Assembly: GCA_027625915.1 (NCBI GenBank)
Contig: JANTQA010000030.1
Span: forward strand, 1,550,001 to 1,614,000
Source: Anaeramoeba flamelloides
Lineage: Eukaryota; Metamonada; Anaeramoebidae
Direction: 5' to 3'
Length of the DNA: 64,000 bases
Shown here: positions 11,178-23,740 of the stretch, piece by piece
Numbering within the stretch: position 1 is the first letter of the stretch
Layout of the letters: each line of letters begins with the position of its first letter
Notes under the pieces: generated by a model
Seen by the model: the letters and a program-made list of their open reading frames with translations, nothing else
Told to the model about the DNA's origin: nothing
Databases searched by the model: none
Position numbers and translations under genes: made by a program

Positions 11178-14100
11178 TTAAATTATAGTAACTAAATCAT
11201 TTTTTTCAAAAAGATCAATAGCTATTCTCAATTTATTTGGTAAATTTCTGAAAGCAATACCGTAATTGCATGAATTTTTGGAAAAGGAGATAGTTTTTTT
11301 ATCCATATTTAAATGCAATCCAATTTTGTCACCTTCTTCGAATACTTCACCATATTTTGTTTCTTCACCATTATTAATTTTATTTGACCCCCTTGCTATA
11401 CTTGTTCTGCTTAGATAACTCAAGAATCCGCCCCAATAGCATTGATACATAAATCCCTGTCGATGTCTATGGAAGGGTCTCTTTTTATTAAAGTTAGATG
11501 CACTTACAACACCAATTGCCATTCGATCTCCTTTTTTTTGATATGAATTAATTTTGAAGTAAATATTATGTTTCCCTGTTTTGTATATTGTAGTCCCACA
11601 ACAGCTTTGCCAACGCCACCCCTTTCCTTGATAAAATATAGATTTACAATCATTAAGAAGAACAAGTCTTCTATCACAAGTCTCAGAAGAAAAGGATTCA
11701 GTAATCTCTTTTTTTTTCGAGCTTTTTTTATTTGTGGTTTCCTTGTTGTTTTGTAAACGATTTACCCTTATATTTCCCCTTTCCTTTTCCTTTTCCTTTT
11801 CCTTTTCCTTTTCCTTTTCCTTTTCCTTTTCCTTTTCCTTTTCCTTTTCCTTTTCATTTCCTCTCTCCTTATTGGTAACCCTTTTCTTTTCTATTTGCAT
11901 TTCCTTTTTTTTTCTTTCTATTTGCTTTTCTTTATTCTTAAGAAGATTGTTTACGGTTTTTATTTTAGTAATCACCTTCATTTGTTTAATAATATCTATT
12001 TGCCCATCAATATTTAATTCATAATTTGATTCTGGGTTGATATACGGTGTAATATCCTCTTTGTTAAGAAATTTCTCAACTTTTTTTAACTCAATCCCCC
12101 TTAAAACAACTTCGGAATAATTCTTTTTTTTTCGTGCAATATCCATTTCTTCCTGATTTAATTTAAAACCTTGTAATAATTCAACACAATCTTCATCTTC
12201 TTGAATTAGCTCATTTATTTTTATCTTTTTTTTTTCTTGCTCGTCACTAATAATTTGGGATTGGCTTTCGATTATATGATCAATTAAGGAATGTAGTGAA
12301 TTTGATTTTTTTTTTAATTCTTCTATTTTATTATTTTTATTATACTCAATTAATTTTAATGTTTCTTGTAATTTTTGAAGATGTTCAATTTTTTCTTGTA
12401 GCCTTTTTGGGATTGATTTCAAATAAGGCAATTGGAAATCATTTCCAAAAATTGTATCAGAGGCCTCTTTAATATCTAAAACTTCATTTCCATGTGATCT
12501 ACATTTTTCATAAAAACATTTGGAACATAACATAATTTTATGTGTTTTACAATAAAATTTGTATTTTTTTTTATGTGAATTACAAAGAATTTTTAAATTA
12601 GTTTTATTTATTTCTTTATTTTGAATTTTTTTTTTTAATTTTTTTATAAAAAATAGAAATATAATTTATAATTAATAGAAATATAATTTGTAATTAATAG
12701 AAATATAATAAGTAAAAAATGATTGATTGAACCAAATAAATTTATAATTAATTATTTTTGAAAAAAGTTCAAGATTGTCTTTTTCTAATTATCATTACAA
12801 TTTATTTTGAATTTTTTGTTTAATTTTGAGAGGAATTTTGAAATTAAATTTTTATTTTTTCTCAAAAATTAATATATATGTTATTTTCAATAATACAAAC
12901 TAAATTCCAGAACTCAACTAAATGAAAAATTTTTGGACAAAGTCAGAACAGTTGAAAGAATAGCAATACCGTACTTTACATTCAATTTGGAAATAATTTT
13001 GATTTTAACAAAATATTTTTATTTTTTGTTGTTTTTGTTTTGTTTTTCAATTTTTTTCCAGTTACACAATCTGTTTCGTTATATAGGGAAATCATTTTCA
13101 ATGGTTGATTAAAGTTAAAGTTGAGTTTATTTAAATAGAAAAAATAACATAAAATTATTTGATGTATATCTATCATTTGATCGATCAATAATTGTTTGTG
13201 AAATTTCAACAAATTTAGCAATGACCATTTACATGAGAAGGTGGCAAATTGTAAATTGGTCATATTCTCTCAAAAATGTTCTTCAACATCACATCGAATA
13301 ATATAATAGCACTGTATCTCATAAGGGTAAAATTATCTCTTTTTAAAAGCTTTTTTTTCAAATTGTCTTTTTTTTTTTATTTAAAATTGACCAATTCAGA
13401 AAAAAAAAATGAAAGATCTCTATTTACATTGTTGTTGTTGTTTTTGTTGGAAATTTCAACTAAATGTTTTAAGAAATAAAACCAAACAGATACGTCTTCA
13501 ACTTCATGAAGACTTTTCCAATTAAAAATTAAAAAACAAAAAAATTCATTTAATACATAAAAGGTGGGTGTATAAAATACTATATTTTTTGTTTTAATGT
13601 TAAATGATTTTTTAACATATTTAAACTAACTTTTTGTGAAAATTTCGTGGCCCTAAATCCAAAATTTTCTTTTTGTTTTAAATTTATCTGAAATCCGACT
13701 CTAGTTAATCAAATCAAAAAATGAAATTTCAGTTTTTAAAATTATAAGATTGTACTTTTCGTATGAAGTTATTCTTGTCTTATTTTTAAATTTTTTTTTT
13801 TTGCTTTAAAGACAACAATTCGTGTTAAAATGTGATTAAATAATTATTTTTATGAGAATATGCCCGGTTCAAAATTCGTCATCTTCTGTCAAAAATCGTG
13901 ACTAGAATTTTTTGTTATGTTCATTTCATCATTTTGAGCACAAAGACATTTATTATTTTTTTCTTTTAATTGGATAAAAAGTGTGTCATATAAAAATATT
14001 GATACTGTGTAACTTGAATGTGATTTAAGTAAGTAGATACATTTTACAATTTTGAAAAATTTTAATTTTGGGAACCTTATTGATAAAATATTTTTTTGAT

Positions 14101-17100
14101 TTTTATGGAATATTGAAACTTTGAAACCAAAATACAATTCTCTACTATATTTTTGAAAAGAAAACGAACCCAAAGTAAATCAGAGCTGAATCTTTAATTT
14201 TTCAATTTTATGGACATTTTTATTGCTTTATATTTTTGGTTTTATTCAAAGATGTCTTGAATCGAGAAATGTGTTTATCGAAATACTTGAAATTAATCCA
14301 AGAATAAACCAAAAAAATTAACCAGTGAAAAGGTGTGCATTTTAAAAAAATAGATTCTTTTCAATTTACACTTTTGAAACACGAAAGATCATAATTCCAA
14401 ATAAATTTGTTGAAATCAAGAATGAAAAAAAAAAATCTACCAAAGGATATTTTCAAAGATTTGCTTTCTTTTTTAACTTCTAAATTTGGGTAAATACAAA
14501 CAAGCCATTGCCTTGGAATTCTTGCCTGTTACTATTTATTATTATTTGAAAAAAAAAATTTTCACAAATTTCTTTTCAAAATTCTTTTATCAAATATTTT
14601 GATCAAACCAAGCCAAAATAAAGAATACTGTTTTGAAGATACAATCAAAATGGAATTGAATTCTCGTAAATAAAAAAAAACAACTACAAAAATATCAACC
14701 CAAAGAAAAATAAAATATTGGTTGAAAAATTTTCAAGTAACTCTTAAAATAATTTAGTTTTGATATATTGATGGAAAATTATATAATTTTAAAATCAAAC
14801 TAATACATCTAATAAATCTATTTTTCTGAACACGTATTCAAAAAATATCCTATTTTATTTAGCCAAATCTAAATTTGACTATTTTCCATTCAAAGACGCC
14901 TTGTTGTGGTGAGTGAATTACATATGTTTAAAAGGTTTTAATTGGAGATTCGAAGAAAAAATTTATTTTTAATAATTTCAAAATTGAAAATATTTTTTAC
15001 ACATTTTGCTTTTTCTTTTTTTTTTTGATTTTCTTTTGACACGTAAATCTTTTTCAAAATTTTGTTTTATTTCAAGGACTATAGATACTAGTTAAAAACT
15101 TGTTATTCTAAATGTTATTGAAATAGTGAAAATGAATGTTGAAAAATAATCTTGATTTCTTTTGTGAATTTTCTTTGGATCTTTAATTCAAGATCAAAAG
15201 GAACCTTGCTGTTTTTTTTTCAAAGGTTTCTTAAGAATTTGGATTTTTCAATTTTGAAGATAATACCCTAAGATAAAATATTTTTATAACATATTATAAA
15301 CGTATTGCATAGGTGTTATAAACGTTTAAAATGTTGTAAAATTTTATAATAACAACTTTTATAACATAAATGTTTGATAAAAAATATGTTATAAAATTTG
15401 TAACATGTCATAAGCCTGTTATAAGAATATTTTAAATAAAATATTGAAAAAATCAACATATAAAAGGAAATTTTATTATAAAAATGTTATATAGATGTTA
15501 TAAATTTTTTTATTAGGGTACATTGATTAATTAGATTTCATTCGCATGGATATCAAGTATTATTGAATGTGCAGTATTCTTATTATTTCTCATTTGTTCT
15601 TAAAAGGTCAATTATAAAAAATAATTTTGGTTCACTTTGCAGAAACAAAGTTTATATCTTGTTGTTTAAGACTCCAGCTATTAAACCTAATAACCCTTTT
15701 TTTTTTTTTTTTTTTAGTAATTATTTACTATTAATTAATTTGGAAATTAAAAAGTCAAGTAAAAAGAAAATGAAAATGTACAAATATTTAAAATCGTGGA
15801 TATAGGTTATTAAAAATAGTGTTCAAATCAAATTGTATAGTGGTGTAAATAACATATGTAGACAACCTTTGACCCATTACAAAAATTTAACTCGTATGCT
15901 TTTTCAGACTTGGGTATTTGAAGATAGGAAAGGTACACATATATTCTTGATTAAGATTTAAATTGAATTTAGAGGTTTGATCTTGATTGATCCAAATGGC
16001 TCAATAATATTAAATGCTTTTGTTTCAAAAATTTCGTCATATTTACAGAATTACTGAGAATAAATGTTTCATTTTGAAGAAATTCTAAAAAATGATCTTT
16101 TTCTCATTATTTTGTCAAAAAATTACCTTTTAATCTTTCAATATCTTCATAATTCTTTTTTAAAATTTATTCAAAGAACCCTATTTCTTGTTTATATACT
16201 GTTTTCATCCTATTGATTTGTTTCTTTTATTTATACAGTCAGCCAATATTTTTTGCATGAGTTAAAATTTTAGTAATGGGTTAAAGTAAAAAACATTGGT
16301 TATTTACACAACTGTATTAATGGACTAGTCTCTATTATTTTTTTTTTTGACCAATTTCTAAATAAGGATTCCTTATCTAGAAATATATTTAATATTGAAA
16401 ATCAACAGGGTCTTTAAAATATAAGTAATTGGCAAAAAATTTTCTCAATCTCTATTTAGTTTTAGGTAAAAAAATTTAATAGAGATTAGTCCCTTAATTT
16501 AAATTTTATCTCAAACTTCAATTAAGAAGAGATTAATTAAATCCCCAGAAGAACCGTTTCTAATTGATTTTGTTAAGATCTTTGGAGGATGTTTTGAATA
16601 ATTAATAAAAAAAATATTTGAGGACTTGAAATAAAAATTTTTAGTTTTTAATTAGAAAATAACACTAAAGATCTGAAAAGAGTTTATGTTGTGTTACATC
16701 ATTTCTAAATTTTTGTTGTTGTTTTCAAAAAAAAAGATCTTGATGCTTTTGACGAAGGAATTTTTCGATCTTCTTTTTTAATAAATGACTGGTCTCAAAG
16801 AGTGAAAGGAGGTAGTTTTACAGTTATTTCGTTTGCTTTGTGTGCGACTTATTTAATCACTTTGGCGAAAAATTAAATGTGGGATTAAATGGAAGAAAAT
16901 AAAAAACTGTTTTGTGACGATTTGAACTACAACCAAAAAAAAACAAATTAGAAAATTGGTTCACAACTAATATTTTTTGCAAACTCGTCCTAGAAAATTC
17001 AAAAAGCTTTTTATAAAAGAAATTTTTCTTCTTTCATCTTAAAAAAAAATAAATGAAAAAAGTATTGTTTCAAGTCTCTGAAAACATACCTGTTTGTTGA

Positions 17101-17303
17101 ATGTTGTTTCTTGTGTGTCTTTTTCTTAAGAATTCCGAAGAATGGATTGAATCATCACATTTTTGACAAAAATTGGCTTGACAGGTTGTGCAACATATAA
17201 CTGCATCCTCTGTTTGGCATGAATCACACTTCAATTGGCTTTTTGAATTTTTGTTCTTCTCATTAATTGCTTCTATTGGGGGGAAAGACTCTATATTTGA
17301 CAT
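11178..17303 (-). CDS. TRIM-like protein: two B-boxes, coiled coil, SPRY
   Basis: Exon 1 is 17090-17303 and exon 2 is 11178-12613; they are joined by a phase-1 intron of 4476 nt (GTATGT to AAAG), with no AG for about 160 nt before the acceptor. The protein is 549 aa. Residues 26-54 form a first B-box-like zinc motif (C26, C29, C37/C38, C41, C46, C49, H54). Residues 82-112 form a B-box 2 (C82, H85, C93, H96, C101, C104, H112), complete only when exon 2 is read upstream of its first ATG. A Lys/Glu-rich coiled coil follows, then a (KE)n run from a CCTTTT repeat (about 11775-11855 on the plus strand), then a SPRY domain (about 385-549). There is no RING, so ligase activity is not expected; a scaffolding or sensing role is inferred. 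TAA stop. The long intron holds several transposable elements. Confidence 0.85.
14890..15620. repeat. Repeat family G, copy 1, interrupted by a MITE
   Basis: 14890-15263 plus 15521-15620 matches 33510-33960 in the same orientation (landmarks GTGAATTACAT, AAAAACTTGTTATTCT, AAGAATTTGG, GGATATCAAGTATT). The copy at 33510-33960 lacks the 15264-15520 insert. Ends and class are unknown. Confidence 0.6.
15264..15520. mobile_element. 257 bp MITE with TACCCTAA ends
   Basis: TACCCTAAG at 15264 faces TTAGGGTA ending at 15520; the inverted similarity runs about 30 nt. The interior is full of TTATAAC/GTTATAA motifs. The homologous sequence near 33880 continues without this segment, giving a natural empty site. 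A TA target is inferred from the ends. Confidence 0.8.
15838..16314. mobile_element. 477 bp MITE with Tc1/mariner-like ends
   Basis: Left end TAGTGGTGTAAATAAC and the complement of the right end, CAGTTGTGTAAATAAC, pair over about 55 nt, each flanked by TA. No coding frame. A diverged copy is found at about 24965-25998, interrupted by another element. It lies in the long intron of the TRIM-like gene. Confidence 0.82.
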
Positions 17304-17609
17304 TTATTTTAGCCAAGTTGATTTGGGTTTCTAAAAGTATTTGTCGAAATGAGTAAAAAATAAAAAAATGGAGAATATTTGGATTTGAGAGTGGTAAGAT
17401 TATGTCTCAAAAGTACAAATATATAATATTGAGGAAACGAAACAAGTCATCTTTGTAATTTTTAAACACAAAAAGATGTTTTCAGATTGTGTTTTTTCTA
17501 TGATCAAAATACAAGTAATGAATGCCAAAAGAATATAATCTATGTTAAAATATAACACATTCATTATTTTCTTCTTGTTTAAATATAAAATCCAATTCAC
17601 TAACCAATA
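17304..17609. other. 5' flank of the TRIM-like gene
   Basis: AT-rich sequence upstream of the minus-strand start at 17303. It is presumed to hold the promoter; no defined motif is recognisable. Confidence 0.4.
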
Positions 17610-17985
17610 ATATACCTACTATCAAAACAATTTTAAAAATAAACGATCAGATATTTTTATTAAAATTTTATTTATGAATACAATTAGTTTAGTAGTTTCC
17701 TTAATTGTCTCAATTTTTTTGAATTTTTTCGTTTTTTTGATGGATTAAAGAGTTGATAAAAAATTAACTCTATTTTTTAAGATAACTATTCTAATTTTGG
17801 TCCTTCATTTTTTGAATTTCTGTTTTAATAATAGAACTTTAAGGAACCAAAACATTATTTTCTTAAAGTTTTTTGTCCATTTCTTTGATCGATTAATGTC
17901 TATGTTCTTCTATAATATAAAAAAAAACGCTTTTTATTTTGGAACATAAAATTTTAACTTTTATTCATGTTTTTTTTTGGTAATA
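17610..17985. repeat. Repeat family H, copy 1
   Basis: About 375 nt similar to 23355-23740 in the same orientation (landmarks ATAGTATACCT/ATAATATACCT, TTAACTCTATTTTTT, AATAGAACTTTAA, TTTTGATCG). Non-coding, class unknown. Confidence 0.6.
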
Positions 17986-19093
17986 CTTATTCGTTGAAAT
18001 AATTTTAAGACTGTTTTGGTCTCTTATTAAAGGCTGAAATTCTACTAAAACAAAATAGGTTTAAACAATTAGGTATTCAAAGAACCTAAACTGGTCTTAC
18101 AAGATCTTCTAATATCAAAAAGACACGTGTAATTTAATAGTTTTGTGTAATGTTATTAATTATGAAATTCTCAGTCTTCGGATAAAAAGAAAGAGGAAAA
18201 AATTTCCTGTTACTTTATTATATATAAGTTCTCTGAGGTTTTACTTGTCAAATAGTTCATAAAGCGAAATTGTAATTTTTCAAAAATGAACTAAAAAATT
18301 ATTAAACAACGAAAATTAAAATGGTTATTTAATGATAATTTTTACAGTCTATTAATTTTTCATCAATTCTTTTGACCCAGTCTCATTTAAATTGTGAAGT
18401 TAGACCCTACAAAATTCTATTTATTTCAAAATAAATAGGACTAAAATTTTCTAACTGATTTAAAAAACGTTTTTTAAATCAGTTAACCTTTCAAATTTTG
18501 AATAATCTGTCAAGATAATGAAATTATTTATTCCCATCAAATAGAATTTGGAACTTTGATGATTTATTTTAATTCTTACGATGTGATATTTTTAAGGCAA
18601 GTCGAATGAAAATTTTGGATCTTTTTATTTTGAAATTAACACTATTTTCCAATTAAGGATCAAAAAAATATTTTAATCCATATAAAATATAAAAAATTCT
18701 AAAAAGTTAAAATTTAAACCGAAAGATAAACCCAAACGTTCTTATTAAGAAATGTGAGAGTGAAATTGATCAAAATAATCATAGATTTTCAAGACCAAAA
18801 AATTATGATGATTACAAATACTACACAACAAACATTTCTAACTTTAAAAGATCGAATTTTCTATTAGTTTTGAGAATTGGGTTACTTGAAATTTTTGCAA
18901 AGCGCATTGTCAGAAATCAAAAAAATACTTAAAAAAAGAATTATTATTTGCTTTTAGTATTATAGGTTTTGGGTTCTATCTGTTTTTCTGTTTTTTGATT
19001 TCCCAAGAACTTTTAAAGGATAGTTTTAATCTATTTGATTTTGAATAGAATCTTAATTACCAAACACTCAGAACATTTGGTTTATTTTGATAT
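17986..19093. other. Non-coding interval with a perfect palindrome
   Basis: No exon seen. 18453-18484 is a perfect 32 nt palindrome with half-site AACTGATTTAAAAAAC and no spacer. Confidence 0.6.
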
Positions 19094-19621
19094 ACTGATC
19101 TTTGAATTATAAACGGGAAAAATTTTAACTTCATTTTCAATTTCCTTTTTCAAATAGAGCAACAGATTACACCTACTTCTTTGAAAACTCCACTGGTGTG
19201 TCAATTAAAAATGGTAACAATGTTACTTCATTTTCATTTTTCTTATATCAAATAGTACTACATAATTTAAACCTACTTCTTTTGGGGACTTTTCTTTATA
19301 CTATTATTTTTTAATTAAAAAATGAAAATTTTTGGTTCAAATTCTTTGAAATATTTTTCTAGTTAATAATTAGTTGAAAACCCAAAGATCTTAACATAAC
19401 CATTTAGAAATGATATTTTTATAACATTTAATTAAACTACCTTAGTGAACTCTAAAAAAATTTTTTTACTCCTGTTAATTTGATTGTACAAGTAATAATT
19501 AATATACATTTTGGAACTTGAAATAAAAATTTTTATTTATTAATTGATAATTAATAGTAAAAAAAAAACTCTGGGAAAAGGAAGTGAAAATTTTTTCCCA
19601 TTTATTCCCTAAACACCAGTA
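19094..19621. mobile_element. Decayed foldback element related to the MITE at 36632-36798
   Basis: The left end (TACTGATCTTTGAATTATAA, then CGGGAAAAATTTTAACTT) and the complement of the right end (TACTGGTGTTTAGGG..AATGGGAAAAAATTTTCACT) match the arms of the 167 bp element at 36632-36798. The interior is longer and contains a partial second copy of the left arm (about 19213-19290). Confidence 0.6.
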
Positions 19622-21195
19622 TTGTTTTATTTTTTATATCGTTTCTTTTAAAATCTCTTTAACATTGTTTGTAATTGTGATAAAGGTTTGAGGAATTTTT
19701 CATTCAAATATCAAATGAAAATAAATTTTACAATTAGTCCTCTGGTTTTTTTATTTTCAAAAAAAAATTAAATTTTTTTCTTTGAAAAAATGATTTATCT
19801 TTTTGAAAATGGATGCTGATGAATTCTTGACAATACCAAATACTTTTTTGTTCTTTTCTTCAAATTTTAGACCCCATTAGAAAAAAACTAAGAATTTATG
19901 ATATTTCATTTTCCATTTTAACCTTTATAAAAAAACTTAGAAACCCCCCCTACCAATTCAACTAACATCACCAAAAATAATTATAAATTTTCTGTAATGT
20001 GAAAGGCTTCTAAAACTGATCTAAAGGACACTTTTCTCAAAAAACTGTTTTTTTTTCAGCCTTCTTTAATATTTTTTGTGATGAATAAAGTTAAAAATTT
20101 TCAATAATAATAATATTTTTTTCCTTCTGAGATCTCCATGAAATCAAATTTTTAAGATTCTCCAACCTCAAAAAACCTTTTTAAAATACAGTAAACATTA
20201 TATTTGAATAACATACTTTGATGTTAAAAACTTGATGAAATTTTTTCGAAATTATTAACATTTGAAAAAAATGAATTAAAATCAATTAAATTAGGATTGT
20301 TTTCCAAGTATTTAATGTTTTCAAATAAAAGCCAATTGTTAACTTATACAAACCAGAAATATATTAACATTATAAAAAAAAAGCCAAAAAGAATTTTGAG
20401 AATAATTTTTAAAAGATTTAAAATTGAACATTATTGGTTTTTTTATTGATATTTGAGATTTAACTGTGAAAGATTTTGATGATTTTTTTTTTTTTTTCAA
20501 TTCTTGAAATATGGCTTCTATTTTGGATTCTTATCACACCAAAATTTTGATTAATGCTTTGAACTATGTAATTATTGTGAAAATTGTAAAAACTCTATTT
20601 TTTACAACATTCTATATTGACAAAATCTAAATTAGTTTTCATATTATTTGTTTTTTTTTTTTTGATAGATTTTGAGTATTAGAATATAAAACAATCTGGA
20701 AAAAACTTACTCTAATTGGTGTTAATTGTAAAAGAAAAATAAAAAAACTCTTATTTTCAAATCTTTTTTAATGTCTTTTTTGTTCATTTTCAAAACAAAA
20801 AAAAAAAAAATCCAAAAAAATATATAAATTGATTATTGGAATTAATTTAGAATTCAAATCATCACAATGAAAGAAAATTTACTTACTTTAAATTTAGAAA
20901 AAGTAGGTTTTTCATTATAAAACATTATTAAAAGTGGATTTTTTTTTTTTTTTTTTTTGATTTTTTGGTGATATGATTTTTCTATTCATGTTAAATTGGC
21001 TTTAGGATTTTTATAAAAGGTGTTAATCAAGTTCAAGGAATTTCGGTTATATATCTTCTTTGAAAAATAAGTAAAAATCTATTTTAAAAAATTTCCTTTT
21101 CACAATATTCCATCTTCGAATTCAAATCAATTTGACAATTTTTTTTCAGAAAGATAAACTGATATTTGACTATTCCAGGAACTAAAATTTCATTT

Positions 21196-21231
<36 letters not shown>

Positions 21232-21689
21232 AGGAAAAAAACCTTTGAAAAAAAAAAGCTCAAGAATTTTTTTAATTGAAAATCATTATATAAAATTTAA
21301 AAAGTAAGATTAATTAATAAAAGAAAAAAAACCATTAAAATCAAAAAGAGGGATTTAAACATAAGACAATTTTTTCTAATATTATCTTTTGGCTCATGAG
21401 TTTTTTTCTTTGGTTGATTAATTATCAAAAACATCTTAAACAATTTGGCAATTTTTGAAAAATTCAAAAATAGTGATTAGATTTTAATTAAAAGGTAGAT
21501 CTCTTTTGTAATTATTGGTTTGTACAGAAAAAATATAAAAAATTTAGTTTTGAGTTAATTTATTTATTCTATTAAATGATTTTAACTTACTTTATGCATA
21601 ATCCTTACAATTCAAAAAAATTTCATTTTTTTTTCTATTTTCTCTTTTTTTCTCTGTATCAGACAAAACCAAAGTGATAAACCCAATTT
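19622..21689. other. Non-coding interval with a long T run
   Basis: AT-rich and stop-dense, no exon recognised. It contains an uninterrupted run of about 33 T at 21198-21230. Confidence 0.5.
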
Positions 21690-22277
21690 TTAAAATAACA
21701 TCATTATAAACTAAATTTCATAATAAATAGCCTCTTTTTTTTTTTACCATTTTTTATTTTATATTGAGATGAAAAACAAATATTTTTAGTGTATAGAACT
21801 GTATATTAAAATGGTAATTTTTTTCTCTCAATAGATATTCTTATGTTTATGATAAGAATAAAATAAAAACAAAATCATATAATTCATGTGAAAAAAATTT
21901 AAACCTAGAAATTATTGAAGATATTGATCATTTTTTATTGTAATGCCCGTTCTAGGAAAAAAATCGAACAATTTGGATTAAAGAACTAATTCAGATTAAC
22001 ATAAACAATAAGAATAATATCTTTGATATTATTGTTTACAAAGACTTATTATTTATCTTATCATTGGTTAGTAATAAAAAAAATAGAGATTCTTTATTAT
22101 AATTTCCAAAATTTAACAAAAATAAAGAAATTAGGGCACATGTTGTAGATTGCCTCGGTTTTCTTGAGGTTTTCTGGGGAAAATTATCAAATTTCTAATT
22201 TGGTCAAATTCTCATTTTTTTCAAAATAGTCAATTCTATTGTAATGTATTGAATGGAGGTATTTAAAAACATCTTTA

Positions 22278-22338
22278 CGGGTAGGCTAGGGTATGTTAAG
22301 GTATGTTAGGGCAGGTTAGAGTATACTAGAGTGGGTTT
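22278..22338. repeat. G-rich degenerate tandem repeat
   Basis: Five to six degenerate units of about 11 nt of the form GGTATGTTAAG / GGGCAGGTTAG, strikingly G-rich on one strand within very AT-rich surroundings. Lies in the 3' UTR part of LINE copy D. Confidence 0.6.
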
Positions 22339-22734
22339 TTGGTGTTTGAATGGTATACTAGAAAATTTTGGCTAATGATATTGAAAAAAAAAAACAATTA
22401 AGAGAGGAATTATACTTTCGCAACTTGTTTTAAGGGGTAAAAATTTTACACTTAACTTTGGTGGATAAAATTGGGTTTCGAACTTATTTTTAAAAATATT
22501 TATTATTGATTATTTTAAAATTCGGGATTTTCTACAATTTAGTAATAAAATAATACCAATCGCAAAATAATCGTTTTTTTTTTTCCTCCCACAACTATAA
22601 AAAAACATTAAAAACTCTCATACTAATGATAATAATAAAGAAACTCTACAAAAAGATGAAAAATTTCAATTTGACCAATTTTGAAATTTGACCAAATTTG
22701 AATTTTAATAATAGACCCGTTTTCTGTTTTATTT

Positions 22735-23095
22735 GTTTGATCTATTGATTTTCGTCGGGTTTTTTTGAGTTTTCTATTTTATTACTGAAAATTAATAGAT
22801 TTTTTTGGTTTTTTTTTACTTTAGAAATAAACGGAAAATTTTAATAAATTTTCTGTTTATTTCTAAAGTAAAAAAAAAAACCTAGAACACTTCACAAATA
22901 AACTAGAAAATCTCAAAAAAACCTCGAAAACTTCACAAATAATGTAGAAAACTCAAATAAAACTAACAAAAATCAATAGATTTTTCAAAGAAACAAAAAA
23001 ATCAAGAAAACCTAACAGCGCTTTTCCAGAATTTAAAAGAAGGGTGAAAAATTAAAGATTTTACTCAATTCTTTTAAATTCTGGAAAACACAACA
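22735..23095. repeat. Palindromic modules in LINE copy D, partly nested
   Basis: A CTTGAG-type palindrome (arms around 22740-22795 and 22935-22990) holds in its loop an AAATAAACGG-type palindrome (about 22805-22892). A third, TCCAGAATT-type palindrome follows at 23018-23090. Same three module types as in the array at 43628-44186. Confidence 0.7.
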
Positions 23096-23354
23096 ACTGT
23101 AAGAGGAAATTAATTACCTCCCTTCAAAATAAAAAACAAAAAATAAAATGGTAATTATTTTATTATAATAGATAACTTCAATTTATAAAAATATTTATCC
23201 TTAAAATTTGATTTTTAATCAGTCAATGATTTTGAAATATAGTGTTTAAAAATCTGTATTCTAACTAAAAGACAAAATAAATCTATGAACAAAGTCTAAA
23301 GTCCATAGTTCATATTGTCGGTTATTTTCTTCTTATTGTTAAAAGGTAACTTCC

Positions 23355-23740
23355 AATTTACTACCCAATAGTATACCTGAACCCAAATCAATTTTGAATG
23401 TAAAGGTCTTGGTTTTTTGAGTAACTTTTTATTTATTCAAGATTTTATTAAAGTTTTTTCAAATTATTCTCAGTTTTTTGCATAATTTGAGTTTTTTTGA
23501 TGATAAAAATTTATCAAACATAAATTAACTCTATTTTTTGAGATAAATTGTTGAATTTGAACTTCATTTTTAGAATTTATTTTCAAAATAATAGAACTTT
23601 AAAATAAATACTCTATTTATTTAAGGTTTATTGTCGGCTCTTTTGATCGTCGATGTTTAGGTCTTCTATACAAAAGAAACATGCCCTTTAGTTTGGAAAA
23701 GGGGGTTAAACATGTTTTGGTACACATTATTTTGACAACT
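23355..23740. repeat. Repeat family H, copy 2
   Basis: Diverged direct copy of 17610-17985. No coding capacity seen. Confidence 0.6.

Larger units (their letters stand above)
21824..23143 (+). mobile_element. 5'-truncated LINE fragment (copy D)
   Basis: Starts inside the coding region at NRYSYVYDKNKIKTKSYN, keeps IIEDIDHF and a degenerate Cys/His motif, then a 3' UTR with palindromic modules (22735-23095). It is flanked by a duplication of about 17 nt, TAAAATGGTAATTWTTT, at 21807-21823 and 23144-23160. Dead by stops and truncation. Confidence 0.78.
21690..23250. mobile_element. MITE family R, copy interrupted by a LINE
   Basis: 21690-21823 and 23144-23250 together match the elements at 26300-26500 and 53840-54062. 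The family has inverted ends TCATTATAAACTAAATTTCA and TGAAATAGGGTTTATAATGA (best preserved at 53840-54062). The gap is LINE copy D with its target duplication. Confidence 0.65.

Noticed and set aside
11734-12024. Phe/Ser-rich open frame on the plus strand
   Set aside because: It is the complement of the (KE)n coding run in the TRIM-like gene.
15563-15805. 80-codon frame in the TRIM-like intron
   Set aside because: Contains a Phe run from a poly-T tract and no recognisable motif; it overlaps repeat sequence.
22278-22338. G-rich repeat as an internal telomere tract
   Set aside because: Units are degenerate and about 11 nt long; no exact short telomeric repeat (such as TTAGGG in tandem) is present.
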